Source: Jeotgalibacillus soli
GTDB lineage: Bacteria; Bacillota; Bacilli; Bacillales; Jeotgalibacillaceae
DNA: 64,000 nucleotides
Assembly: GCF_000829435.1 (NCBI RefSeq)
Contig: NZ_JXRP01000009.1
Coordinates: 372,001 to 436,000 of the forward strand
Direction: 5' to 3'
Shown: in pieces, positions 51,755-59,986 of the stretch
Layout: each line of letters starts with the position of its first letter
How positions within the stretch are numbered: the first letter of the stretch is position 1
Made by a program: the position numbers and the translations under genes
Notes under the pieces: generated by a model
What the model saw: the letters and a program-made list of their open reading frames with translations, nothing else
Database searches by the model: none
What the model was told of the DNA's origin: nothing

Positions 51755-51781
51755 GTTTAAGCACTAATGTTTAGAGGGAAA
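51755..51781 (+). promoter_or_regulatory. Possible sigma-B promoter of the GlsB-like gene
   Basis: GTTTAA (51755-51760), 15-base spacer, GGGAAA (51776-51781). The -35 is perfect for sigma-B and the -10 differs at two positions. The downstream gene belongs to a stress-induced family. Confidence 0.5.
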
Positions 51782-51816
51782 GTGAATGATATAACAATCA
51801 TATAGGAGGGTCATTT

Positions 51817-52068
51817 ATGGGACTTATTATTGCATTAATTGTGGGCGGACTTATAGGCTGGTTAGCCGGTATTATTATTGGTAAGGATGTTCCGGGTGGA
51901 ATTATAGGAAATATCGTAGCGGGGATTGTTGGGGCTTGGTTAGGGGGCTTACTCCTTGGCGCTTGGGGTCCTCAATTAGGCGGATTTTATATATTCCCTG
52001 CACTTATAGGTGCAATCATTGTTGTGTTCTTGCTCGTAATAATTGCACGAGCAGTAAGAAAAAAATAA
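51817..52068 (+). CDS. GlsB/YeaQ/YmgE family stress membrane protein
   Basis: An 83-residue protein, very rich in glycine, with three membrane helices (IALIVGGLIGWLAGIIIG, IVAGIVGAWLGGLLLGAWG, LIGAIIVVFLLVIIARAV). It matches the transglycosylase-associated/YeaQ family in size and in the GWLAGII and GxxGAWLGG motifs. RBS AGGAGGG precedes ATG 51817. Biochemical role is unknown; the family is linked to stress responses. Confidence 0.9.
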   Translation: MGLIIALIVGGLIGWLAGIIIGKDVPGGIIGNIVAGIVGAWLGGLLLGAWGPQLGGFYIFPALIGAIIVVFLLVIIARAVRKK

Positions 52069-52077
52069 ATAATGCAA

Positions 52078-52122
52078 CAGTCTGAGAGCCGCTTTCACAA
52101 GCGGCTCTCAGACTGTTATTTA
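52078..52122. terminator. Bidirectional terminator
   Basis: CAGTCTGAGAGCCGCTT, loop TCAC and its exact complement form a 17-bp stem between the GlsB-like gene and the convergent dipeptidase. Confidence 0.9.
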
Positions 52123-52129
52123 AATGCTT

Positions 52130-53506
52130 TTAATCAAGTGATTGAACAATTTCATATAAATAGTCTGCAATCACACGGAGTCCTTGGTCAAAATTCTCTA
52201 AGTGGAAATGTTCATTCGGTGCATGGAAATTCTCACCTGGAAGACCGAATCCCATTAATACAATTGGCTTTTTCAGAATTTGATCAAAGGTAGCAACAAT
52301 TGGAATCGAGCCGCCTCCTCGAGTATATGCTGTCGGCACGCCATACACTTTTTCATATGATCGGCCAGCAGCTTGAATAGCAGGGTGATCATAAGGAGTT
52401 ACATAAGGAGCACCCTTATCGAAAGGCGTAACCGTTACTTCGACGCCTGCTGGCATATGCGCATGAATATGTTTTGTCAGCAGCATTACGATTTCATCAG
52501 GGTCCTGATGGGGAACAAGGCGGCAAGTAATTTTTGCATGGGCTTCGTTCGGCAAAACGGTTTTGATTCCTTCCCCTTGGAAGCCTCCCCATACACCGTT
52601 AACCTCTAATGTCGGGCGAACCCATGTCCGTTCAAGATAGCTAAAGCCTTCTTCACCGAACAATTCAGATACAGCAAGCTCTTTCTTTAGTTCATCCTCT
52701 GAAAAGTTTAATGCCTCATATGCTTTCTTTTCCTCATCTGTAATTGGCTCGACCTTCTCATAAAACCGGTCTACCTGAATGACCCCATTCTCGTCCCGGA
52801 AGGAGTCAAGCAACTGCACTAGAGCATGAATGGCATTTTGCACACCACCTCCGTATAGACCAGAATGAAGATCACCCTTTGCTCCTTTTACGTCTATTTG
52901 GACACCTGCAAGTCCGCGCAGCCCGTAGCAAATAGCAGGCTTTCCTTTTTCCTGCATCCCGGTATCTGAAATCAAAATGACGTCAGAAGCAAGCAGCTCT
53001 TGATTCTTTTCAACGAATTCAGGAAGATGAACACTCCCGATTTCTTCTTCCCCTTCAATTAAAAATTTCACATTAACAGGAAGCTCTCCTTGAGTCTGCA
53101 TGATGGCTTCGATTGCTTTAAGGTGCATAAAGGATTGTCCCTTGTCGTCCGTAGCCCCCCGAGCATAGATTTTATCCTCTCGAACAGTCGGCACAAAAGG
53201 AGGAGTTTCCCAAAGATGCAGCGGGTCAACCGGTTGAACATCATAATGGCCATAAATTAAAACTGTAGGCTTTCCTTCAGCATGGAGCCAGTCAGCATAC
53301 ACGACGGGATGACCTTTTGTCGGGTAAAGCTCCACGTTTTCCATCCCTATATCTTTTAAAGCTTGTGCAAGCCATTCAGCACCCTTTATTGTATCCTCTT
53401 TATGCGCTGAGAGTGAGCTGATACTTGGAATGGATAGCCATTCTGTTAGTTCCTTTAAATGTTTTTCTCGGTTACTTGCTAAATAGTCATTAATGGTATT
53501 TTGCAT
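52130..53506 (-). CDS. M20 family metallodipeptidase
   Basis: A 458-residue di-zinc peptidase of the M20 (CNDP/DUG1-like) group. Metal-binding motifs are IYGHYDVQPVD, ARGATDDKGQ and IEGEEEIGS, with a lid/dimerisation domain inserted around residues 205-370 (GDLHSGLYGG) and the last ligand in FHAPNEHF. It hydrolyses dipeptides in the cytoplasm. ATG at 53506 is preceded by AGGAGGGATC with 8-base spacing; a TTG one codon earlier is less likely. Confidence 0.93.
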   Translation of the reverse strand: MQNTINDYLASNREKHLKELTEWLSIPSISSLSAHKEDTIKGAEWLAQALKDIGMENVELYPTKGHPVVYADWLHAEGKPTVLIYGHYDVQPVDPLHLWETPPFVPTVREDKIYARGATDDKGQSFMHLKAIEAIMQTQGELPVNVKFLIEGEEEIGSVHLPEFVEKNQELLASDVILISDTGMQEKGKPAICYGLRGLAGVQIDVKGAKGDLHSGLYGGGVQNAIHALVQLLDSFRDENGVIQVDRFYEKVEPITDEEKKAYEALNFSEDELKKELAVSELFGEEGFSYLERTWVRPTLEVNGVWGGFQGEGIKTVLPNEAHAKITCRLVPHQDPDEIVMLLTKHIHAHMPAGVEVTVTPFDKGAPYVTPYDHPAIQAAGRSYEKVYGVPTAYTRGGGSIPIVATFDQILKKPIVLMGFGLPGENFHAPNEHFHLENFDQGLRVIADYLYEIVQSLD

Positions 53507-54207
53507 CAATGATCCCTCCTAAAAAATGATTTTCAATTTATACAAATCATACAGACTTGACAAAAAAAGGGTAGTGAGTTACAATAAAGGTTGATCGATT
53601 TACGAGAGTATTGATTGGTTCTCAATATCCAATCTAAATTTAATAAAAGGTCTGGCGTTTATAGGCCTGAATGATGTTGACTCGCTAATGAGTGAGGTCA
53701 CAGAGCAGTAAAAGTTCGTTTGACACCGTCTATAGGTAACTAAACCTCTAAGCATGTCGCCATGCGCTCCTGCATGAATCAGCGGCATCCACTATTTTCT
53801 GCGTATCAAAGGACCATTCCATGTTTTACTTCTTAACTATTGGTTTCAGTAATTGAACCCTTTCAGCCCAAAATCCAGATACTCATAAATGGTTATCCAT
53901 TTATTGTAGTAATGTCTGATTCACACTGGCACGGTCGAGGAGCCGTAAGGACGAAAGAGAGGTAGGGCTTTCGTTGTCTTAGGTGTTATGTAAGTTTTTA
54001 TTCTCGTAAATACGGTCAACCAATTAGTTTATTTCTCCTTACTTTACTCTTAGAATTCTCCTTTTTCAAGAATCCCCATCTATTTTGTGCTTTTTTTAAA
54101 AAATATTTCACGAATGACAATACATAAAACATCTTATTTATTTTCAGCATGCTTTTTATTTTCAGGCACCATAATTATGCAATAAATCATAATGCTTCAA
54201 GCGGAAG
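53507..54207. other. 700-base gap without a recognisable gene
   Basis: Between the dipeptidase and the S-box promoter I find no frame with coding character and no known RNA class. A short ACGAAAG/CTTTCGT hairpin lies near 53952-53980. The composition is ordinary; the content may be decayed sequence. Confidence 0.5.
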
Positions 54208-54237
54208 TTGACGAATAACCTACTGCTGTTATAGGAT
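54208..54237 (+). promoter_or_regulatory. Promoter of the S-box operon
   Basis: TTGACG (54208-54213), 18-base spacer, TAGGAT (54232-54237), ending 22 bases before the SAM aptamer. Confidence 0.5.
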
Positions 54238-54259
54238 TAATTTAATAAGTAAATCATTT

Positions 54260-54416
54260 CTTATCAAGAGTGGTGGAGGGAATGGCCCTATGAAGCCCGG
54301 CAGCCGCTGACGTTTGTCAGAAAGGTGCTACATCCAGCGGGAGCTTGTTTGTTTCCTGAGAGATAAGATAGAAGCCCCTAAAGCTTAACTTCTTCTATCT
54401 TAGGAGAAGTTTTTTT
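54260..54416 (+). ncRNA. SAM-I (S-box) riboswitch with terminator
   Basis: The aptamer (54260-54367) has P1 arms CTTATC/GATAAG, the conserved AAGAGTGGTGGAGGGA, CCCTATGAAGCCCGGCAGCC, GGTGCTACATCCAGCGGGAGC-type core (54334-54353) and TGAGAGATAAG. The expression platform holds AACTTCTTCT/AGGAGAAGTT plus T6 (54387-54416). AAGATAGAAG, overlapping P1, can pair with CTTCTATCTT as antiterminator. High SAM should therefore stop transcription of the downstream pair. Confidence 0.95.
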
Positions 54417-54443
54417 GTTATTTGGAAATGGAGGAATTGTATA

Positions 54444-55508
54444 ATGAAATATGGATTTTGGCTTCCCATTTTTGGAGGATGGCTGCGCAATGTTGAAGAA
54501 GAGTACATGCCCCCAACCTTTGATTACGCAAAAAAAGTCGTTCAATCAGCAGAGCAATGGGGTTACGATACAACATTGATTGCGGAGCTTTATTTAAATG
54601 ATATTAAGGGTCCTGAACGGGATTCACTAGAAGCATGGTCGACTGCCGCTGCGCTAGCCGCAGTTACAGATAAAATTGAAATTATGACGGCGGTTCGTCC
54701 GGGCTTTCATAACCCGGCAATTGCGGCAAAAATGGCTGCCAATATTGATCAAATCAGTAATGGTAGATTTACGCTTAATGTTGTGTCTGCTTGGTGGGCG
54801 GAAGAAGCGAAGCAGTACGGAGGAATTTTTACAGAGCATGATGAACGATATGATCGAACGGAAGAATTTTTGCAGGTGCTAAAAGGTCTTTGGACAGAAG
54901 AGACATTCAATTATAACGGTAAATTCTATGATCTGGAAGGTACGAAGCTTGAACCGAAGCCAGTGCAGCGTCCAAATCCCATTCTTTATGCAGGCGGAGA
55001 AAGCCCGCGTGGAAAAGAAACCATTGTGGAGCATTGCGACGCGTATGTGATGCACGGCGGAACGCTAGAAGAAATCGAAATCAAAATCAACGATATGAAA
55101 CAGCGTCGTGCTTCGGCAAAAAAAGAACCATTCCGTTCATTCGGGATGGCTGCCTATATCATCTGCCGCGATACAGAAGAGGAAGTGCAGAAAGAACTTA
55201 CACGAATCACGGATGTGAAAGAAGGAAGCGGCTATGCAGGATACAACGATTTTGTCAGCAAATCGCAACTGGAGCAGCAGGTAAAGCTAATGGATTATTC
55301 CGTATCTAACAGAGGCTTGAGACCCAACTTGATCGGTACACCAGAACAGATTGCAGATCGCATCGTCGCCTTTGAAAAAGCCGGGCTTGATCTATTGCTG
55401 CTGCAATTTTCACCTCAGCTGGAAGAAATGGAGCGATTCTCAAAGAAAGTAATGCCGCTTGTTGAGAAAAAACGAGAGCTTGCCAATCGATCAATAGCAC
55501 AAAATTAA
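54444..55508 (+). CDS. SfnG-like LLM-class flavin-dependent monooxygenase
   Basis: A 354-residue FMNH2-dependent monooxygenase of the bacterial luciferase-like fold. It starts MKYGFWLPIFGGWLRNV and contains FTLNVVSAWWAEEAKQYG, YDRTEEFLQVLKGLW and NPILYAGGESPRGKE, closely resembling dimethylsulfone monooxygenase SfnG and related SsuD enzymes, which release sulfur as sulfinate or sulfite. It is the first gene after the SAM riboswitch, so it is expressed when methionine/SAM is low. Start ATG 54444 follows TGGAGGAATT. No flavin reductase is adjacent. Exact substrate is not certain. Confidence 0.9.
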   Translation: MKYGFWLPIFGGWLRNVEEEYMPPTFDYAKKVVQSAEQWGYDTTLIAELYLNDIKGPERDSLEAWSTAAALAAVTDKIEIMTAVRPGFHNPAIAAKMAANIDQISNGRFTLNVVSAWWAEEAKQYGGIFTEHDERYDRTEEFLQVLKGLWTEETFNYNGKFYDLEGTKLEPKPVQRPNPILYAGGESPRGKETIVEHCDAYVMHGGTLEEIEIKINDMKQRRASAKKEPFRSFGMAAYIICRDTEEEVQKELTRITDVKEGSGYAGYNDFVSKSQLEQQVKLMDYSVSNRGLRPNLIGTPEQIADRIVAFEKAGLDLLLLQFSPQLEEMERFSKKVMPLVEKKRELANRSIAQN

Positions 55509-55527
55509 AAAGGAGGCGTTTTTTAAG

Positions 55528-56493
55528 ATGGGAAAAGTGTATATACTGCATGAAAATGATGAATGGACGGTTCATTTGACAAAGCGTTTTGAGGAAATTG
55601 GTGTTCCTTTTGAAACATGGCATTTGGATGAGGGGATTGTGGATCTTACAGAGGAACCGCCTGAAGGAGTTTTTTACAGCCGTATGAGTGCTTCTTCCCA
55701 TACACGGGGTCATCGTTATGCACCAGAATTAACTGAGTCGGTGCTCGCGTGGCTTGAGCGTCACGGAAGAAGAGTCCATAACGGCAGCAGGGCATTAAGA
55801 CTTGAAGTCAGTAAAGTAAATCAATATATGGCATTGAACGCCCATGGAATTAAGACACCTAAAACCATAGCAGCTGTAGGCAGAAAACAAATAATTGAAG
55901 CAGCAGAAAAGCTTGGTGAGAAATCGTTTATTACAAAACATAACCGTGCAGGTAAAGGACTTGGCGTTCAGCTTTTTCATTCGATTGAAGGGGTAAAAGA
56001 GTATGTGAACGGAGAGGATTTTGAACTGCCTGTTGACGGCATTACATTAATTCAGCAATACATTCAGGCGCCTGAACCATACATTACAAGATGTGAGTTT
56101 GTCGGCGGGAGGTTTGTTTATGCTGTTCGAGTGGATACGTCAGAAGGGTTTGAGCTATGCCCTGCTGACGTTTGCCAGATAGGAGATGTATATTGCCCGG
56201 TCGGCGAAGAAGCAGAAGAAAAGCCCAAATTTCAAGTCGTAGAAAACTTTGAGGATCCAATCATTGCTCAATTTGAGTCCTTTTTAGCAGCAAATGAAAT
56301 CTCTGTTGCAGGAATTGAATTTATTCGTGATGCAGAAGGTACGGTTTATACGTACGATATCAATACGAATACAAACTATAACGCGGATGCAGAAGCGAAG
56401 TATGGAATATACGGCATGCTTGAGTTGGCTAAATTCCTAGAGCAGGAGCTTAATAAGATGGGACATATTCCGAAACTGACAGAAACAAATTGA
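55528..56493 (+). CDS. ATP-grasp ligase, RimK-like
   Basis: A 321-residue ATP-grasp protein. The N-terminal part (1-95) is a preATP-grasp fold (GKVYILHENDEWTVHLTKRF). The ATP-binding part includes SFITKHNRAGKGLGVQLF, the hinge ITLIQQYIQAPEPY and the metal site GIEFIRDAEGTVYTYDINTN. RimK-type enzymes join a carboxylate, often glutamate or another amino acid, to an amine. It lies 19 bases after the monooxygenase with AAAAGGAGG, in the same S-box transcript. Its place in sulfur metabolism is inference from context. Confidence 0.85.
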   Translation: MGKVYILHENDEWTVHLTKRFEEIGVPFETWHLDEGIVDLTEEPPEGVFYSRMSASSHTRGHRYAPELTESVLAWLERHGRRVHNGSRALRLEVSKVNQYMALNAHGIKTPKTIAAVGRKQIIEAAEKLGEKSFITKHNRAGKGLGVQLFHSIEGVKEYVNGEDFELPVDGITLIQQYIQAPEPYITRCEFVGGRFVYAVRVDTSEGFELCPADVCQIGDVYCPVGEEAEEKPKFQVVENFEDPIIAQFESFLAANEISVAGIEFIRDAEGTVYTYDINTNTNYNADAEAKYGIYGMLELAKFLEQELNKMGHIPKLTETN

Positions 56494-56514
56494 CAACAAT
56501 ACGTTCGATTACTA

Positions 56515-56553
56515 TAACCTGGGCTCTTTTCTTTGAAGGGCTCAGGTTTTTTG
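56515..56553 (+). terminator. Terminator of the S-box operon
   Basis: AACCTGGGCTC pairs with GGGCTCAGGTT using G-T pairs, then T6. Confidence 0.85.
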
Positions 56554-56798
56554 TGAGCAATATAAAGAAAAAGGTAATAGGTATGATGTTTATAAACGAG
56601 GCGTAGAAATTGATAATTGAAAATAATAATTATATTCTATAATAAATAGGTCTTTTATATTATTTTAAAAATGTAAACTCAATATAAAGTACCATAATAA
56701 ATTTTGCTTGATAAGTATATCAGAATAGTAATATATTCTCTATATAGGGAATAGTTTTATCAAACTATATATGAAAATGTCACTGGAGGTAATACGGT

Positions 56799-58483
56799 GT
56801 GAATATTAGAAAAAAATTATTTAGCGGTTTTTTTGGCGTACTTTTCCTTTTAGGGATCATCACAGCATTTAGTATCGTACAAATCCAATCCATTAACTCT
56901 TCGTACACAGAATTAGTGGAAGAGCAGGCAGCAAAAGTACTGCTTGCAAAAGAAATGAAATATCAGGTGTCAGAGGAATCCAGACATCTTAGAGGATATG
57001 TGACGACAGGTGCTGATTCAGCATTGCAAAGCTATAAAAGTGCGAGCGAGCAATACTATGCAGCTGCTGAAGAGCTCGGAACTCTTACTGAAAGCGGTCC
57101 TGCAAAAGAGATGCTGGACGAATTAAAAGGATTTCAAGCTGAATATAATGAAGCTGCAGAACAAATCATCGTCTACCAGGCTGAAGGAAACACAGATGGT
57201 TATAATCAGCTTTTTGCGAATGTGATCGTTCCTCTCACTGCTCAATTCTCTGAAAAAGCGATAGAATTAGAAGAATATAATCAGGCAGAATTGGATCAAG
57301 GAAATATTGATACGACTGCACAAGCAGCAGAAGCACGAAATTTTATTCTCATCGTTTCAATTATTGCCTTATTAATCGGAGTTGCCATCGCTCTTTACAT
57401 TAGCCGCATCATTTCAAAACCAGTTATAGAAGTTGCTGAAGCAGCTGAACAAATTGCGGATGGAAACCTTTCGATACAAGATGTTCAAGTGAAAAACAAA
57501 GATGAAATCGGAGCAATGGCGTTATCATTTAATCAAATGAAACAAAACTTGAGGGAATTGATCCGAAAAGTGAACGAGGGCGCTGAGCAGGTTGCAGCGT
57601 CCTCGGAGGAACTGTCTGCTGCTTCAGAACAATCCTCTCAATCAGCAAATCAAGTAGCTGAAGCTGTACAGGATATATCAGGTGCGGCTGATGGGCAAAT
57701 TAGAAGCATGGAAGAAAATAAGCGAGTGATGGATGAAAGTGCTGTCGGTCTACAGCAAATGGCTGAGTCTGTTGTGGCGGTTTCTGAATCAACGCAAGAG
57801 GTACTGAAAGAAGCTGAACAGGGGAATCTGGTCATTGATCAAACTATTCGTCAAATGCAGGGAGTAAATAATTCCGTAAAGGAAACTGCTGTTGTTATTC
57901 AAAGTTTAGGGGAAAATTCAAAACAGATTGGACAAATTGTTCAAGTCATCAGTGATATTGCAAATCAAACCAATCTTCTTGCGCTAAATGCAGCAATAGA
58001 GGCGGCAAGAGCTGGAGAACATGGAAAGGTTTTGCGGTAGTGGCAGATGAAGTAAGGAAGCTTGCGGAGGAATCCCAGAAATCCTCAGAGCAGATTGCTG
58101 CATTAATTCAAAATATTCAAGAGAACACCTATAAAGCAGTTAATGAAATGAACAAAGGAACAGAAGAGGTTGAGTCTGGAACAGCTATCGTTAACCAAGC
58201 AGGAGCAGCATTCCAAAATATTTTACGTTCCATTCAAAAGGTAACTGAACAAGTGCAGGAAGTATCAGCTGCAACGAGGGAAATATCGGCAACCACAGAA
58301 CAGCTAACCGTATCTGTGGACCAAGTTACACAAACCTCAGCCGACATCTCAATGAATACACAAGGAGTAGCAGCTGCGGCGCAAGAACAGCTGGCATCCA
58401 TGGAAGAAATAACAGCATCAGCTGACTCTCTAAGCAGACTTGCTCAAGAACTGCAAAGTGAGATTGCAAAATTTAACGTGTAA
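56799..58483 (+). pseudogene. Methyl-accepting chemotaxis protein, single-base frameshift
   Basis: Two frames form one receptor of about 560 residues: TM1 ([17 protein letters not shown]), an extracellular four-helix sensor (about 30-185), TM2 ([20 protein letters not shown]), HAMP, and a signalling domain. The break is in the hairpin tip: the usual [20 protein letters not shown] reads as EHGKVLR-stop because one G is missing from AAAGG(G)TTTT at about 58028. The second frame resumes at ADEVRKLAEES and is intact to 58483. GTG start 56799 follows GGAGGT. Either a recent mutation or a homopolymer sequencing error. Confidence 0.88.
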
Positions 58484-58486
58484 ATC

Positions 58487-58529
58487 CTTTAGTTCGTTGA
58501 AGGGGCCTGACCCCTTCAACGAACTAAAG
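58487..58529. repeat. Perfect 19-bp inverted repeat
   Basis: CTTTAGTTCGTTGAAGGGG, loop CCTGA, then the exact complement. It lacks a T tract, so it is not a standard terminator, and begins 4 bases after the chemotaxis gene. It could act as an RNA stability structure. Confidence 0.8.
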
Positions 58530-58611
58530 CATCCACGAACCATTGATATATAAAGGAATTGGAAATGTTTTTAGCGAACAGAGATAACAGAGATGAACAG
58601 AAATAAATCAT

Positions 58612-58645
58612 AAATGACCAGTTCCTCCTTGGAACTGGTCATTTT
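58612..58645. terminator. Terminator-like hairpin
   Basis: AAATGACCAGTTCC, loop TCCTT, GGAACTGGTCATTTT: a perfect 14-bp stem, probably the true terminator of the chemotaxis gene. Confidence 0.88.
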
Positions 58646-58846
58646 ATTCACCTGTTTTGGTTAATCGTTCAAAACGAGTGTGAAATAGGTATATCCTTAT
58701 AAATAAGGAAAAAATAATTTTCATGGAAAAGGATGAATATTATCCTTGATAAGGAAGGAAATTACACATATAGAAGTTGGAGATCTGTCAAGGTTTTATT
58801 TTTAAAGGAAAAGGGAATGGCTTAGATATTTAAAGGAGAGGATTTT

Positions 58847-58954
58847 ATGGAGGAACTGCCGTTTTTTAGTATGTCGCTTGTCACGATCATTATAACCATT
58901 TTAATCGTTGGCGGTGGTATAGCCTGGATGCTGACAAGATCAAAAAGAAGGTAG
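58847..58954 (+). CDS. Single-helix small membrane protein (35 residues)
   Basis: The frame encodes MEELPFFSMSLVTIIITILI followed by VGGGIAWMLTRSKRR: an acidic N-terminus, one membrane helix and a positively charged C-terminus, so the N-terminus should face outward. AAAGGAGAGG lies 5 bases before ATG 58847, and a hairpin follows. Two TATCCTT...ATAAGGA inverted repeats lie upstream at 58692-58709 and 58741-58755. Family not recognised, but the design is that of a genuine small protein. Confidence 0.72.
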   Translation: MEELPFFSMSLVTIIITILIVGGGIAWMLTRSKRR

Positions 58955-58964
58955 GTTTTTATGT

Positions 58965-58999
58965 CCGCATAGAAGTTAAGGCTTCTTTGCGGTTTATTT
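58965..58999 (+). terminator. Probable terminator after the small membrane protein
   Basis: CCGC and GAAG arms pair with CTTC and GCGG (CCGCATAGAAG ... CTTCTTTGCGG), followed by TTTATTT. Confidence 0.68.
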
Positions 59000-59100
59000 A
59001 TTGTGTATAAAATTTTTGTTCTCTTCAAAGTTTTCCATCGCTTTTCTAACCAAATTCTTATATGATTTGGTCAAAGACAACAATTCAGGAGGCTTTTTAG

Positions 59101-59907
59101 ATGGAAAAGAAGATAGGATTTATTGGCTGTGGAAAAATGGCTCAAGCGATGATTGCCGGGATGATTCGTTCGAACGTTGTTCAGCCGTCAAGCATTGTCA
59201 TTACGTCAAAAACAGCTGAAACAAGAGAGAAGGCAGCGCGTGAATACGGGATAAAGCCTTTTGAACAAAATATTGAGGCCGCAAAGAAAGCATCTATTCT
59301 TTTTCTGGCCGTTGCACCTAATTTACATACCGAAGTGATCGATGAAATAAAAGATTTCATTCAAGAGGGCGACATTATTGTGACAATTGCAGCAGGTATA
59401 ACGACAGAAAAAATTGAGAAGATGTTTGGCCGCAGCGTAAAGGTTGTACGCACAATGCCTAATACTCCTTCATTGGCAGGAGCAGGCATGAGTGCGATGT
59501 GTACAAATGACCAAGTGACGGAGCGAGAAGCTGAGGAGATAAAACGACTATTTCAAACATTTGGAGAGGTAGAAGTGATTCCTGAGTCTTTGATGGATGC
59601 GATTCCTTCAATCAGCGGATCATCGCCTGCCTATGTCTATATGATGATTGAAGCAATGGCGGACGGGGGAGTAAAACAAGGGTTAAAGCGTGATCAGGCA
59701 TATAAATTGGCAGCGCAGGCCGTTTTAGGTGCGGCTAAAATGGTGCTTGATACTGGTCTTCATCCTGGAGTTTTAAAAGATCAGGTTTGTTCTCCGGGAG
59801 GGGCGACGATTGCAGCGGTTTCCACTCTTGAAAAGGAGCAATTCCGCGGGGCAATCATAAGTGCGATGGAGAGCTGTACAGATAAAGTAAAAGAGCTTGG
59901 AAAATAG
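59101..59907 (+). CDS. proC: Pyrroline-5-carboxylate reductase
   Basis: A 268-residue enzyme that makes proline from pyrroline-5-carboxylate using NAD(P)H. The Rossmann motif is IGFIGCGKMAQAMIAGM and the C-terminal dimer and active-site region is ISGSSPAYVYMMIEAMADGG and VCSPGGATIAAVSTLE. Length is normal. AGGAGG lies 9 bases upstream of ATG 59101. Neighbouring proline genes are not present, so it is an isolated copy (ProI/ProG type cannot be told). Confidence 0.95.
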   Translation: MEKKIGFIGCGKMAQAMIAGMIRSNVVQPSSIVITSKTAETREKAAREYGIKPFEQNIEAAKKASILFLAVAPNLHTEVIDEIKDFIQEGDIIVTIAAGITTEKIEKMFGRSVKVVRTMPNTPSLAGAGMSAMCTNDQVTEREAEEIKRLFQTFGEVEVIPESLMDAIPSISGSSPAYVYMMIEAMADGGVKQGLKRDQAYKLAAQAVLGAAKMVLDTGLHPGVLKDQVCSPGGATIAAVSTLEKEQFRGAIISAMESCTDKVKELGK

Positions 59908-59986
59908 AAAAGAGGCTGACGAATGCAAAGAAAAGAGTTCCGTTGATCGGAGGACCTTTCAATAGCATAACATCAGCCTTCTTTTT
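59908..59986. terminator. Bidirectional terminator-like long hairpin
   Basis: AAAAGAGGCTGA (59908-59919) can pair with TCAGCCTTCTTTTT (59973-59986) around a 50-base loop, with A and T flanks, between the convergent proC and FAD/Rieske genes. Confidence 0.6.

Noticed and set aside
54241-54443. T-box as an alternative to the S-box leader
   Set aside because: There is no TGGTACCGCGG-type T-box sequence, while all SAM-I core segments are present.
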